Below, piece by piece: positions 28,818 through 35,729 of a stretch of DNA of 64,000 nucleotides. A program made the position numbers and the translations under genes. Where the stretch lies: the NCBI RefSeq assembly GCF_014323405.1, contig NZ_JACRWE010000003.1:248001-312000 (forward strand), in the 5' to 3' direction. Positions within the stretch are counted from its first letter, which is position 1. The number at the start of each line of letters is the position of its first letter. The DNA is from Romboutsia faecis (GTDB lineage Bacteria; Bacillota; Clostridia; Peptostreptococcales; Peptostreptococcaceae). Under the pieces are notes generated by a model. That model was not told the DNA's origin. It did no database searches and saw nothing but the letters and a program-made list of their open reading frames with translations.

Positions 28818-28867
28818 TATATTTTTCAATATATTTTTAAAAAATTCAAAATATATTGAAAAATATA
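28818..28867 (+). promoter_or_regulatory. 20-bp inverted repeat overlapping the -35 of the first BASS unit
   Basis: TATATTTTTCAATATATTTT (28818-28837) and its exact inverse complement (28848-28867) are separated by 10 bp. The right arm contains the TTGAAA -35 (28856-28861). No U tract follows, and the placement fits an operator. The binding protein is unknown. Confidence 0.65.
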
Positions 28868-28884
28868 AAATGTAGTACTATACT
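28856..28884 (+). promoter_or_regulatory. Promoter of the Tyr-leader BASS unit
   Basis: TTGAAA (28856-28861), 17 nt, then TATACT (28879-28884). Transcription would begin about 25 nt before the leader ORF. Confidence 0.75.
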
Positions 28885-28916
28885 TAAGTTAATAAATTTA
28901 CAATATGGAGGGTATT

Positions 28917-28973
28917 ATGAAGAATTTAAGAAAGGGATTAGTTAAAATATATTATCGCTATTACGCTATCTAG
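28917..28973 (+). CDS. Tyr-rich leader peptide
   Basis: An 18-codon ORF, MKNLRKGLVKIYYRYYAI, with GGAGGG (28907-28912) just before the ATG. Four of five consecutive codons (12, 13, 15 and 16) are Tyr (TAT TAT CGC TAT TAC). The stop codon TAG lies in the 5' arm of a hairpin (CTAGTATT 28970-28977 with AATACTAG 28992-28999). A strong terminator follows at 29104-29140, before the transporter gene. The layout is that of an amino-acid attenuation leader. It is too short to name by homology. Confidence 0.7.
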   Translation: MKNLRKGLVKIYYRYYAI

Positions 28974-29140
28974 TATTTGTTATTAAATTTTAATACTAGT
29001 AATTTATATTGCGAAAATATATAATCCTTATCTTATTGGGTGAATAATACTAATTTATATTAATCTTATTTATATTATCATATAAAATAAGGTTAAATAG
29101 TGTATATAAATGGAGCTCATAAGAGCTCTATTTTTATTTG
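28970..29140 (+). promoter_or_regulatory. Leader structures and attenuator terminator of the first BASS unit
   Basis: TAGTATT (28971-28977) can pair with AATACTA at 28992-28998, or with a second AATACTA near 29047, so alternative folds exist. CCTTATCTTAT near 29026 is nearly complementary to ATAAAATAAGG near 29084. The terminator has stem AAATGGAGCTC with GAGCTCTATTT, an 11-bp stem with loop ATAA, followed by Ts. I could not find an upstream segment complementary to the GAGCTC core, so the antiterminator is not identified. Confidence 0.55.
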
Positions 29141-29203
29141 AACAAAATGTGTTCTAAATGTAAATTTATTAGAAATTATTTATATTTGAAGGGAGAGGAG
29201 TTT

Positions 29204-29269
29204 ATGGAAGTTGACTATCACTATTTGTATATATGGGAATTAATTAAAAAAAGAAAGTTTAAAACTTAA
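29204..29269 (+). CDS. 21-residue secondary mini-ORF, Tyr-containing
   Basis: The ATG is preceded by GGGAGAGGAG, and the peptide is MEVDYHYLYIWELIKKRKFKT (written here as MEVDYHYLYIW followed by ELIKKRKFKT). It lies after the attenuator terminator and ends 13 nt before the transporter ATG, whose RBS (AAGGGGG) overlaps its stop, so translation is probably coupled. It aligns with the mini-ORF of the second unit (M-E-x-D-aromatic, I, then LIK-x-[RK]-K). It has no membrane span. Confidence 0.6.
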   Translation: MEVDYHYLYIWELIKKRKFKT

Positions 29270-29282
29270 GGGGGATTTTAAA

Positions 29283-30254
29283 ATGAATTTTATTGAAAAA
29301 ATTGGAAAAATAGTATCTAAGAATTTAACTATATTAGTAATACTTGTAGCTGTTTATTGCTTTTTTATACCTTCTACTTTTCAGTGGGTAACTCCAAATA
29401 TGGGAAGAATTTTAAGCATAATGATGTTTGGGGTTGGAATGACAATAAAAAGAGATCAATTTAAGCTAGTTTTAGAAAGACCAAGAGATGTATTTATCGG
29501 AGCATTTTGCCAGTTTACTATAATGCCACTAGTAGCATTTATTATATCTAAAATATTTAATTTATCACCAGAGTTATCACTAGGTCTTATATTAGTTGGA
29601 ACTTGTCCAGGAGGGGTATCATCTAATGTAATGAGCTTTTTAGCAAAAGGGGATGTAGCACTTTCTGTAAGCTTAACAACAATGTCTACAATATTAGCAC
29701 CAATACTAACACCAGTTATTACGTTAATATTAGCTAAAAGCTATATAGAAATATCAATCATATCAATGTTTATTTCAATAATCAAAACAATAATTATTCC
29801 TATTTTATTGGCAACATTATGTAGCAAACTATTTCCTAAAATTAATGAATTTATGAATAAGTTATTGCCTTTATTATCTAGTATTTTACTTATGATGCTT
29901 GTATCTGGAAGTATAAGTGGAAGTGTAGAAAGTATAAAAACATCAGGAATTATAATGTTTTTAGCAGTTATAATACATCATGGAATAGGTTTTCTACTTG
30001 GATACATTATTGCAGGAAGATGTAAAATGAATGAAAATAAAAAAAGAGTTATATCTTTGGAAGTAGGTATGCAAAATTCTGGCTTAGCAACTACTTTAGC
30101 TTTTGATCATTTTACACCTGTTGTTTCTGTAGCAGCAGCACTTTCTGGTCCACTACAAACAATATTTAGTGCTATATTGGCTAATTATTGGGCAAATAAA
30201 GAACTTAATAAGGATACTGATAATAGAAATGAGGATAATATAATAGAATATTAA
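29283..30254 (+). CDS. BASS-family (bile acid:Na+ symporter type) transporter, copy 1
   Basis: A 323-residue membrane protein with about 9-10 spans. Family motifs are TFQWVTPNMGRILSIMMFGVGMT, LERPRDVFIGAFCQFTIMPLVAF, GTCPGGVSSNVMSFLAKGDVALSVS (the Na+-site crossover region) and EVGMQNSGLATTLAFDHF. BASS proteins of this PanS/YocS type carry organic anions such as keto acids and pantoate precursors. The Tyr-rich leader suggests a Tyr-related solute, such as a hydroxyphenyl keto or aryl acid, but that is inference. It is paralogous to the gene at 30746. No clear terminator follows. Confidence 0.88.
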   Translation: MNFIEKIGKIVSKNLTILVILVAVYCFFIPSTFQWVTPNMGRILSIMMFGVGMTIKRDQFKLVLERPRDVFIGAFCQFTIMPLVAFIISKIFNLSPELSLGLILVGTCPGGVSSNVMSFLAKGDVALSVSLTTMSTILAPILTPVITLILAKSYIEISIISMFISIIKTIIIPILLATLCSKLFPKINEFMNKLLPLLSSILLMMLVSGSISGSVESIKTSGIIMFLAVIIHHGIGFLLGYIIAGRCKMNENKKRVISLEVGMQNSGLATTLAFDHFTPVVSVAAALSGPLQTIFSAILANYWANKELNKDTDNRNEDNIIEY

Positions 30255-30345
30255 ATAATAAAATTAATATGATAAAAAATATTTATATATTTATAAAATA
30301 TAATTAATTATTATAAAAGTTTTATAAAATATTTAATTTTTAAAA

Positions 30346-30374
30346 TTGATTTTTATAATATGAATGAATACAAT
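30346..30374 (+). promoter_or_regulatory. Promoter of the Phe-leader BASS unit
   Basis: TTGATT (30346-30351), 17 nt, then TACAAT (30369-30374), about 35 nt before the leader ORF. Confidence 0.7.
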
Positions 30375-30408
30375 ATGCGTATAGGTAAAATATTCAAAGG
30401 AGGATATT

Positions 30409-30543
30409 ATGAATAAATTAGGAATGAATTTTTCACAACGATTTTTTAGTTTCTTTAACTGGGGCTTTTACTTTAGCGCTAGAAGATTGTTGTGTAAAAA
30501 TAAAGAAATTTTCCTAATGAGAATAATATCTATATATATGTAG
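30409..30543 (+). CDS. Phe-rich leader peptide
   Basis: A 44-codon ORF preceded by AAAGGAGG. Residues 8-22 read FSQRFFSFFNWGFYF, with seven Phe plus Trp and Tyr in 15 codons. It recalls proteobacterial Phe leader peptides such as PheM. CACAACGAT (about 30433) and the segment ATTGTTGTG (about 30485) are nearly complementary, so the Phe codons lie in a hairpin that a stalled ribosome would open. The stop TAG is at 30541-30543. It lies upstream of a terminator and the transporter. Confidence 0.7.
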   Translation: MNKLGMNFSQRFFSFFNWGFYFSARRLLCKNKEIFLMRIISIYM

Positions 30544-30645
30544 CTATATTTTGTATAAGTGATGTTTTAATAATACCATTTCATAAAATAGCTATAAACT
30601 TTAGTATAGTAAATTAAAAGAGCTCATTAGAGCTCTTTTTTTATT
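30540..30645 (+). promoter_or_regulatory. Leader hairpin and attenuator terminator of the second BASS unit
   Basis: TAGCTAT at the leader stop (from 30541) can pair with ATAGCTA near 30588. The terminator follows: AAAAGAGCTC, loop ATTA, GAGCTCTTTT (about 30616-30639) and a T run. Its core is the same GAGCTC hairpin as in the first unit. The antiterminator partner of the GC core is not apparent by eye. Confidence 0.6.
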
Positions 30646-30661
30646 GTTAGGGGGGATGTAA

Positions 30662-30733
30662 ATGGAATCTGATTTCGGAGACTTTAGAATAAAGAAATTA
30701 ATAAAATTAAAAAAAATGAAATTACTAATTTAA
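30662..30733 (+). CDS. 23-residue secondary mini-ORF, Phe-containing
   Basis: The ATG is preceded by a G-rich RBS (GGGGGGA). The peptide begins MESDFGDFRIKKLIKLKK and ends MKLLI. The stop at 30731-30733 overlaps the RBS of the transporter (AAGGGGG), whose ATG is 13 nt on, the same spacing as in the first unit. It is homologous in plan to the 29204 mini-ORF, but its aromatic residues are Phe instead of Tyr. It is highly basic and has no membrane span. Confidence 0.6.
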   Translation: MESDFGDFRIKKLIKLKKMKLLI

Positions 30734-30745
30734 GGGGGATTTATC

Positions 30746-31723
30746 ATGAAATTAATAAATAATATAGAAAAGATAGGAAAGTTAATGTCAAAATACATGA
30801 CTATATTAATAGTAGGTATTGCAATATATTCATTTGTAATTCCTTCTACATTCACTTGGGTTACACCTAATATGAATACAATACTACAAATTATGATGTT
30901 CGGAGTTGGTGTAACTATTAGTATAGAGCAATTCAAGTTAGTCTTAGAAAGACCAAAAGATGTTTTCATTGGAGCGATAGGACAATTTACAATAATGCCT
31001 CTTGTTGCATATGCTGTTTGTAAATTATTAAATTTACCACAAGAAGTATCAATTGGACTAATATTAGTTGGTAGTTGCCCAGGAGGGGTATCATCAAATA
31101 TGATGAGTTTTATAGCAAAAGGCGATGTTGCTCTTTCAGTAAGTTTAACTACAGTATCTACTCTAATAGCTCCTATAGCAACACCAATTTTGACATTAAT
31201 ATTAGCTGGAAGTTATATAGAAGTATCATTATCTGCAATGTTCTTATCAATAATAAAAGTTGTTTTAATACCTATAATTGCAGGTGTTTTATGTAATAAA
31301 TATTTACCAATTGTTAGTGAAATAAGTGGAAAATGTATTCCTATGTTATCAAGTATAGCTTTAATGTGCTTAGTAGCTGGAGTTATAAGTACAAGTGTAG
31401 ATAATATAAAAACAACTGGTTTATTATTATTTGTTGCTGTTTTAATACACAATGTTTTTGGTCATTTACTTGGTTATATATTGGCTAAAAAATTCGGAAT
31501 GGACGAAGAAAAAAGAAGAGTTGTTTCATTAGAGGTAGGTATGCAAAATACAGGCCTAGCAACAACTTTAGCAATAAATCATTATAGTATTCTTGCAGCT
31601 TTACCAGCGGCAATAGCAGGTACATGGCAAACCATATTCAGTGCCATACTAGCTAATTATTGGGCTGAAAAATCTAAAAATAAGGTATTACCTCTTGAGT
31701 CTGAGTATATGAATAATAAGTAA
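30746..31723 (+). CDS. BASS-family transporter, copy 2
   Basis: A 325-residue membrane protein, strongly similar along its length to the 29283 product: TFTWVTPNMNTILQIMMFGVGV, LERPKDVFIGAIGQFTIMPLVA, GSCPGGVSSNMMSFIAKGDVALSVS and EVGMQNTGLATTLAINHYS. It is a tandem paralogue with its own promoter and leader. The Phe-rich leader suggests a Phe-related solute (inference). The small exported protein that follows (47 bp on) may be read from the same transcript. Confidence 0.88.
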   Translation: MKLINNIEKIGKLMSKYMTILIVGIAIYSFVIPSTFTWVTPNMNTILQIMMFGVGVTISIEQFKLVLERPKDVFIGAIGQFTIMPLVAYAVCKLLNLPQEVSIGLILVGSCPGGVSSNMMSFIAKGDVALSVSLTTVSTLIAPIATPILTLILAGSYIEVSLSAMFLSIIKVVLIPIIAGVLCNKYLPIVSEISGKCIPMLSSIALMCLVAGVISTSVDNIKTTGLLLFVAVLIHNVFGHLLGYILAKKFGMDEEKRRVVSLEVGMQNTGLATTLAINHYSILAALPAAIAGTWQTIFSAILANYWAEKSKNKVLPLESEYMNNK

Positions 31724-31769
31724 AATATTACAAATAATAGCTTATAAGAAATAAGATAGGAGAAAACTT

Positions 31770-32165
31770 ATGATAAAGGTTTTAAAAATTATTTTACTTA
31801 TTATGGCTATTACAATTTTTGCAAGTTATAATAACAGTTTTACTTTTGCAATGGAGCCAATTATGGACTATAAATATTCTTTAGAGGAACATAGAATAAA
31901 AAGAGCAAAGTTTATATGGGAAGCATCTTTAACTGAAATGGTTAAAGCTAATGATTTAAGTAACGAAGAAATGAAATCTGTAAAAAATTATCTAAAGGAT
32001 TCTATAAAACAATCAAAAAAACAAGAAAGCCGATATGAAATAGAAAGAAAAGCCTTGAGTGTATCTAGAGTAGATGATCTGGTAAAAAATCATATTTTAG
32101 ATGAGATTCAAGGTAATAAACTTAAGAAAAAATTAAATAAATATGATTTAAGTGATTTAGAGTAA
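31770..32165 (+). CDS. Small exported protein of unknown function
   Basis: A 131-residue protein with an N-terminal signal peptide (IKVLKIILLIMAITIFA, probable cleavage near residues 27-30). A charged, helical mature part follows (KRAKFIWEASLTEMVKANDLSNEEMKSVKNYL and similar). No domain recognised. RBS AGGAGAA stands before the ATG. It follows the second BASS gene by 46 bp and is closed by a strong terminator, so it may belong to that unit. Confidence 0.7.
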   Translation: MIKVLKIILLIMAITIFASYNNSFTFAMEPIMDYKYSLEEHRIKRAKFIWEASLTEMVKANDLSNEEMKSVKNYLKDSIKQSKKQESRYEIERKALSVSRVDDLVKNHILDEIQGNKLKKKLNKYDLSDLE

Positions 32166-32195
32166 TATTATATAGTTGAGATAGTTTATAGTTGT

Positions 32196-32247
32196 ATAAA
32201 AAAATAGGAATATTATTATATTTTATAATAATATTCCTATTTTTTAT
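32196..32247 (+). terminator. Terminator after the small exported protein
   Basis: A 21-bp A/T-rich stem with central GG/CC (AATAGGAATATTATTATA and its complement, arms ending 32220 and beginning 32224) is flanked by A and T runs. Confidence 0.88.
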
Positions 32248-32582
32248 TTATAATACAAAGCACTAAAGTTGAAATGTCTTGTTGACACTTTTTTATGTAA
32301 ATATCTTTTTTATAAAAGAAAGTATAAATTAAAAAAGAATAATATTATAAAATATAAAATGAAATATTTTTTATATAACTTTCATTTTTAATTATTTTGT
32401 AAAAAACATAAAAAATAGATGCAATATTGAAAAAAGAGTAATACAATATATTACAAGATTGAAATACTAATCTTAAATCTAACTAAAAATGAAATATATA
32501 TATAAAAATTTGCAAAATACTTTGATTAATATATATAAATAATTAATTTAAACCAATATAATAAATGTAGGAGGTATTTAGT
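32248..32582 (+). other. 335-bp non-coding leader region before aksA
   Basis: No ORF or recognisable riboswitch fold. TTGACA at 32282-32287 lacks a clear -10 at 17 nt. Another possible promoter lies near 32510 (TTGCAA with an A/T-rich -10). AAATTTGCAAAATA near 32507 only loosely resembles a CodY box. AGGAGG stands just before the aksA ATG. Confidence 0.4.
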
Positions 32583-33740
32583 ATGTGTGTAGTTGATAAA
32601 TCTAATTCAAAAGGAATAAGTATAGTAGATACTACTTTAAGGGATGGAGAACAAACTGCTGGTGTTGTATTTGCAAATCATGAAAAAATTGCAATAGCAG
32701 AAATGCTAAGTGACCTTGGAATAAATCAATTAGAAGTAGGTATCCCGGCTATGGGTGGAGATGAAAAGGAAGTAATTAAATCCATATGTAAAAGGAATTT
32801 AAAGCCAAGTATAATGGCTTGGAATAGGGCGGTAATATCTGATATTGAAAATTCAATAGACTGTGGTGTTGATGCAGTTGCAATTTCTATATCAGTATCT
32901 GATATACACATTCAACATAAACTTAAAACATCAAGAGAATGGGTAATAGAAAATATGGTAAAATCAGTAGAGTTTGCCAAGAAAAATGGGTTGTATGTAT
33001 CTGTAAATGGAGAAGATGCTTCAAGAGCTGATTTAGAATTTTTAACTACTTTTATAGATGCTGCTAAAGAAGCTGGTGCAGATAGATTCAGATATTGTGA
33101 TACAGTTGGAGTGATGGAACCATTTTCTATAAAAGATACTATAATGAAACTTTATAATAGAACAAAGTTTGATATAGAAATGCATACACATAATGATTTT
33201 GGATTAGCAACAGCAAATGCTATAGCTGGTGTTTTAGGTGGTGCTAATTATATAGGAGTAACTGTAAATGGCTTAGGAGAAAGAGCTGGAAATGCAGCAT
33301 TAGAAGAAGTATTAATGGCACTTAAGTATGTATATAATTACGAAGTTAATATTGATACAACAAAATTTAAAGATTTATCTGAATACGTATCAAAGGCAGC
33401 TGGTAGGGAATTACCTTCTTGGAAAGCAATAGTTGGAAGCAATATGTTTAAGCATGAATCAGGAATACATGCAGATGGAGCATTAAAAAATCCTAAAAAC
33501 TATGAAGCTTTTGATCCAAAAGAAGTAGGTCTTGAAAGACAAATTGTAATAGGAAAACATTCTGGAAAAGCTGCTATAATCAATAAATTTATGGAATATA
33601 ATATTAATTTGACTGAAGATGAAGCAAACATGATGTTAAAAGCTGTAAGAGCATTATCTATTAGAGCAAAAAGAATATTATTTGATAAAGAATTAGTTCA
33701 ACTTTACAATGATATAAAAAAATATAGAAATATAGGCTAA
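32583..33740 (+). CDS. aksA: Re-citrate synthase / homocitrate synthase family enzyme (AksA/NifV-like)
   Basis: A 385-residue DRE-TIM metallolyase: VDTTLRDGEQTAGV at the N-terminus, the metal His pair in MHTHNDFGLATANAIAGVLGGA and GLGERAGNAALEEV. The C-terminal part ends early, without the full leucine regulatory domain of LeuA. It heads a cluster with aconitase and isocitrate dehydrogenase. In clostridia that lack Si-citrate synthase, this family supplies Re-citrate synthase (known for C. kluyveri), and C. difficile has the same aksA-acn-icd order. Citrate formation from acetyl-CoA and oxaloacetate is therefore the favoured reaction; homocitrate is the alternative. Confidence 0.85.
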   Translation: MCVVDKSNSKGISIVDTTLRDGEQTAGVVFANHEKIAIAEMLSDLGINQLEVGIPAMGGDEKEVIKSICKRNLKPSIMAWNRAVISDIENSIDCGVDAVAISISVSDIHIQHKLKTSREWVIENMVKSVEFAKKNGLYVSVNGEDASRADLEFLTTFIDAAKEAGADRFRYCDTVGVMEPFSIKDTIMKLYNRTKFDIEMHTHNDFGLATANAIAGVLGGANYIGVTVNGLGERAGNAALEEVLMALKYVYNYEVNIDTTKFKDLSEYVSKAAGRELPSWKAIVGSNMFKHESGIHADGALKNPKNYEAFDPKEVGLERQIVIGKHSGKAAIINKFMEYNINLTEDEANMMLKAVRALSIRAKRILFDKELVQLYNDIKKYRNIG

Positions 33741-33769
33741 ATATATAATTAATATAGGGGGAGATACCA

Positions 33770-35713
33770 ATGGGAGATAATTTAACTTATAAGATACTAA
33801 AAAAACATATCGTAGATGGAAAATTAAAAAAAGATGAATTTATTGGAATAAAAATAGATCAAACATTAACTCAAGACTCAACTGGAACAATGGCTTATCT
33901 TCAACTTGAAGCAATGAATATAGATAAAGTTAAAACTAAAAAAAGTGTAGCCTTTATAGATCATAATATGTTACAACAAGGTTTTGAAAATGCAGATGAT
34001 CATAAGTATATTCAGACAGTTGCTGATAAGCATGGTGTATACTTTTCAAGGCCAGGAAATGGAATATGTCATCAAGTATTTCTAGAAAGATTTTCAACTC
34101 CTGGAGATACTCTTTTAGGATCAGATAGTCATACACCAACTGCTGGAGCAGTAGGCATGTTATCAATTGGAGCTGGGGGACTTGATGTTGCTTTAGCTAT
34201 GGCAGGAGGAGCTTATTATATAAATGTACCTAAGGTTTGTAAAGTTAATTTAATAGGTAAGTTAAATTATATGGTAGCTTCAAAGGATATTATATTAGAG
34301 TTGTTAAGAAAACTTACAGTAAAAGGTGGAGTAGGTACTGTATTTGAATACTCTGGAGAAGGCCTAAAGTATCTATCTGTACCACAAAGGGCTACTATAA
34401 CAAATATGGGTGCTGAACTTGGAGCAACAACTTCTATATTCCAAAGTGATGAAAGAACTTATGAATTTTTTAAAGCACAAAATAGAGAGAATGAATGGAT
34501 TGAATTAAAGGCAGATGAAAATTGTGAATACGATGAAGAAATAACTATAGATTTAAGTAAGCTAGAACCTTTAGCAGCTATTCCACATTCACCTGATAAT
34601 GTGAAAAAAGTTAATGAAATAGGGAAGATAAAAGTGGATCAAGTTGCAATAGGAAGCTGCACTAACTCATCATATGAAGATTTAATGAAAGTTGCTCAGA
34701 TACTAAAAAATAGAAAGGTTCATAAAGATGTAAGTTTAGTTATTGCCCCTGGTTCAAGACAGGTAATGGAAATGCTAGCTAGAAATGGAGCCTTAGCAGA
34801 TATTATAAACTCAGGAGCAAGAATATTAGAAAACTCATGCGGACCATGTATAGGTATGGGGCAATCTCCAGGCACAAATTCAGTATCTCTTAGAACTTTT
34901 AACAGAAATTTTTATGGTAGAAGTGGAACTTTATCAGCACAAATATATTTAGTGAGTCCTGAAGTAGCTGCAGTAAGTGCAATAGAAGGAGTACTTACTG
35001 ATCCTAGAGATTATAAGATAGAATTTAATAATTTAGAAATAGATAAGTTTTTAATAGACGATAGTATGATTATAAAACCTTCAGAAGAAAGTGATTTAGT
35101 AAAAGTTGTAAGAGGCCCTAATATTAAGCCTTTTCCAATTAATACTAAACTAGAAAATACTATTAGTGGTAAAATAGTTTTAAAAACTGAAGATAATATT
35201 ACAACTGATCATATAATGCCATCTAACGCTAAGTTATTACCATTTAGAAGTAATATACCGTACTTATCAGAATTCTGCTTTAATACAGTAGATACAGAAT
35301 TCCCTAAAAGAGCTAAAGAAAATAATGGTGGATTTATAATAGGTGGAGAAAACTATGGTCAAGGATCAAGTAGAGAACATGCTGCTTTAGCTCCACTTTA
35401 CTTAGGTATTAAAGGTGTTATAGCTAAAAGTTTTGCTAGAATTCATAAAGCAAATCTTATAAATAGTGGAATAATACCTATGAAATTTTTAAACGAAAAA
35501 GATTACGACGAAGTTGATTTATTAGATGAATTAGAATTAAGAAATTTAAATGAAAATTTATATAATGGGGTATTAGAAATAACAAATATTACTAAAGGGA
35601 ATACATTTAAAGTTAAAATTGAATTATCACAAAAAGAAATAGAAATTATAAAAGCTGGTGGAAAATTAAATTACACTAAGAACCAAGTGGATCAAGCAAT
35701 AGAACGTATATAA
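33770..35713 (+). CDS. acn: Aconitate hydratase
   Basis: A 647-residue aconitase-family protein. It has DHNMLQ, the DSHTPTAGAVGMLSIGAGG motif, the three 4Fe-4S cysteines in IGSCTNSS and ENSCGPCIGMGQ, and a C-terminal swivel domain with TTDHIMPSNAKLLP and GQGSSREHAALAP. It is the short monomeric bacterial form. Flanked by the citrate-synthase-like and isocitrate dehydrogenase genes, it most likely isomerises citrate to isocitrate. A homoaconitase role is less likely. Confidence 0.9.
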   Translation: MGDNLTYKILKKHIVDGKLKKDEFIGIKIDQTLTQDSTGTMAYLQLEAMNIDKVKTKKSVAFIDHNMLQQGFENADDHKYIQTVADKHGVYFSRPGNGICHQVFLERFSTPGDTLLGSDSHTPTAGAVGMLSIGAGGLDVALAMAGGAYYINVPKVCKVNLIGKLNYMVASKDIILELLRKLTVKGGVGTVFEYSGEGLKYLSVPQRATITNMGAELGATTSIFQSDERTYEFFKAQNRENEWIELKADENCEYDEEITIDLSKLEPLAAIPHSPDNVKKVNEIGKIKVDQVAIGSCTNSSYEDLMKVAQILKNRKVHKDVSLVIAPGSRQVMEMLARNGALADIINSGARILENSCGPCIGMGQSPGTNSVSLRTFNRNFYGRSGTLSAQIYLVSPEVAAVSAIEGVLTDPRDYKIEFNNLEIDKFLIDDSMIIKPSEESDLVKVVRGPNIKPFPINTKLENTISGKIVLKTEDNITTDHIMPSNAKLLPFRSNIPYLSEFCFNTVDTEFPKRAKENNGGFIIGGENYGQGSSREHAALAPLYLGIKGVIAKSFARIHKANLINSGIIPMKFLNEKDYDEVDLLDELELRNLNENLYNGVLEITNITKGNTFKVKIELSQKEIEIIKAGGKLNYTKNQVDQAIERI

Positions 35714-35729
35714 AATTGGAGGGGTACAA

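Noticed and set aside
29104..29140. T-box or metabolite riboswitch before the first BASS gene
   Set aside because: No T-box sequence (GGTGGNACCGCG) or known aptamer core was found; the leader is explained better by the short ORF and terminator.
31075..31296. 73-codon plus-strand frame within the second BASS gene
   Set aside because: It is out of frame with the conserved carrier, has no RBS and encodes a Ser/Tyr/Asn-rich nonsense-like chain.
32500..32525. CodY box before aksA
   Set aside because: AAATTTGCAAAATA matches the 15-bp consensus only loosely and such A/T-rich matches are expected by chance here.
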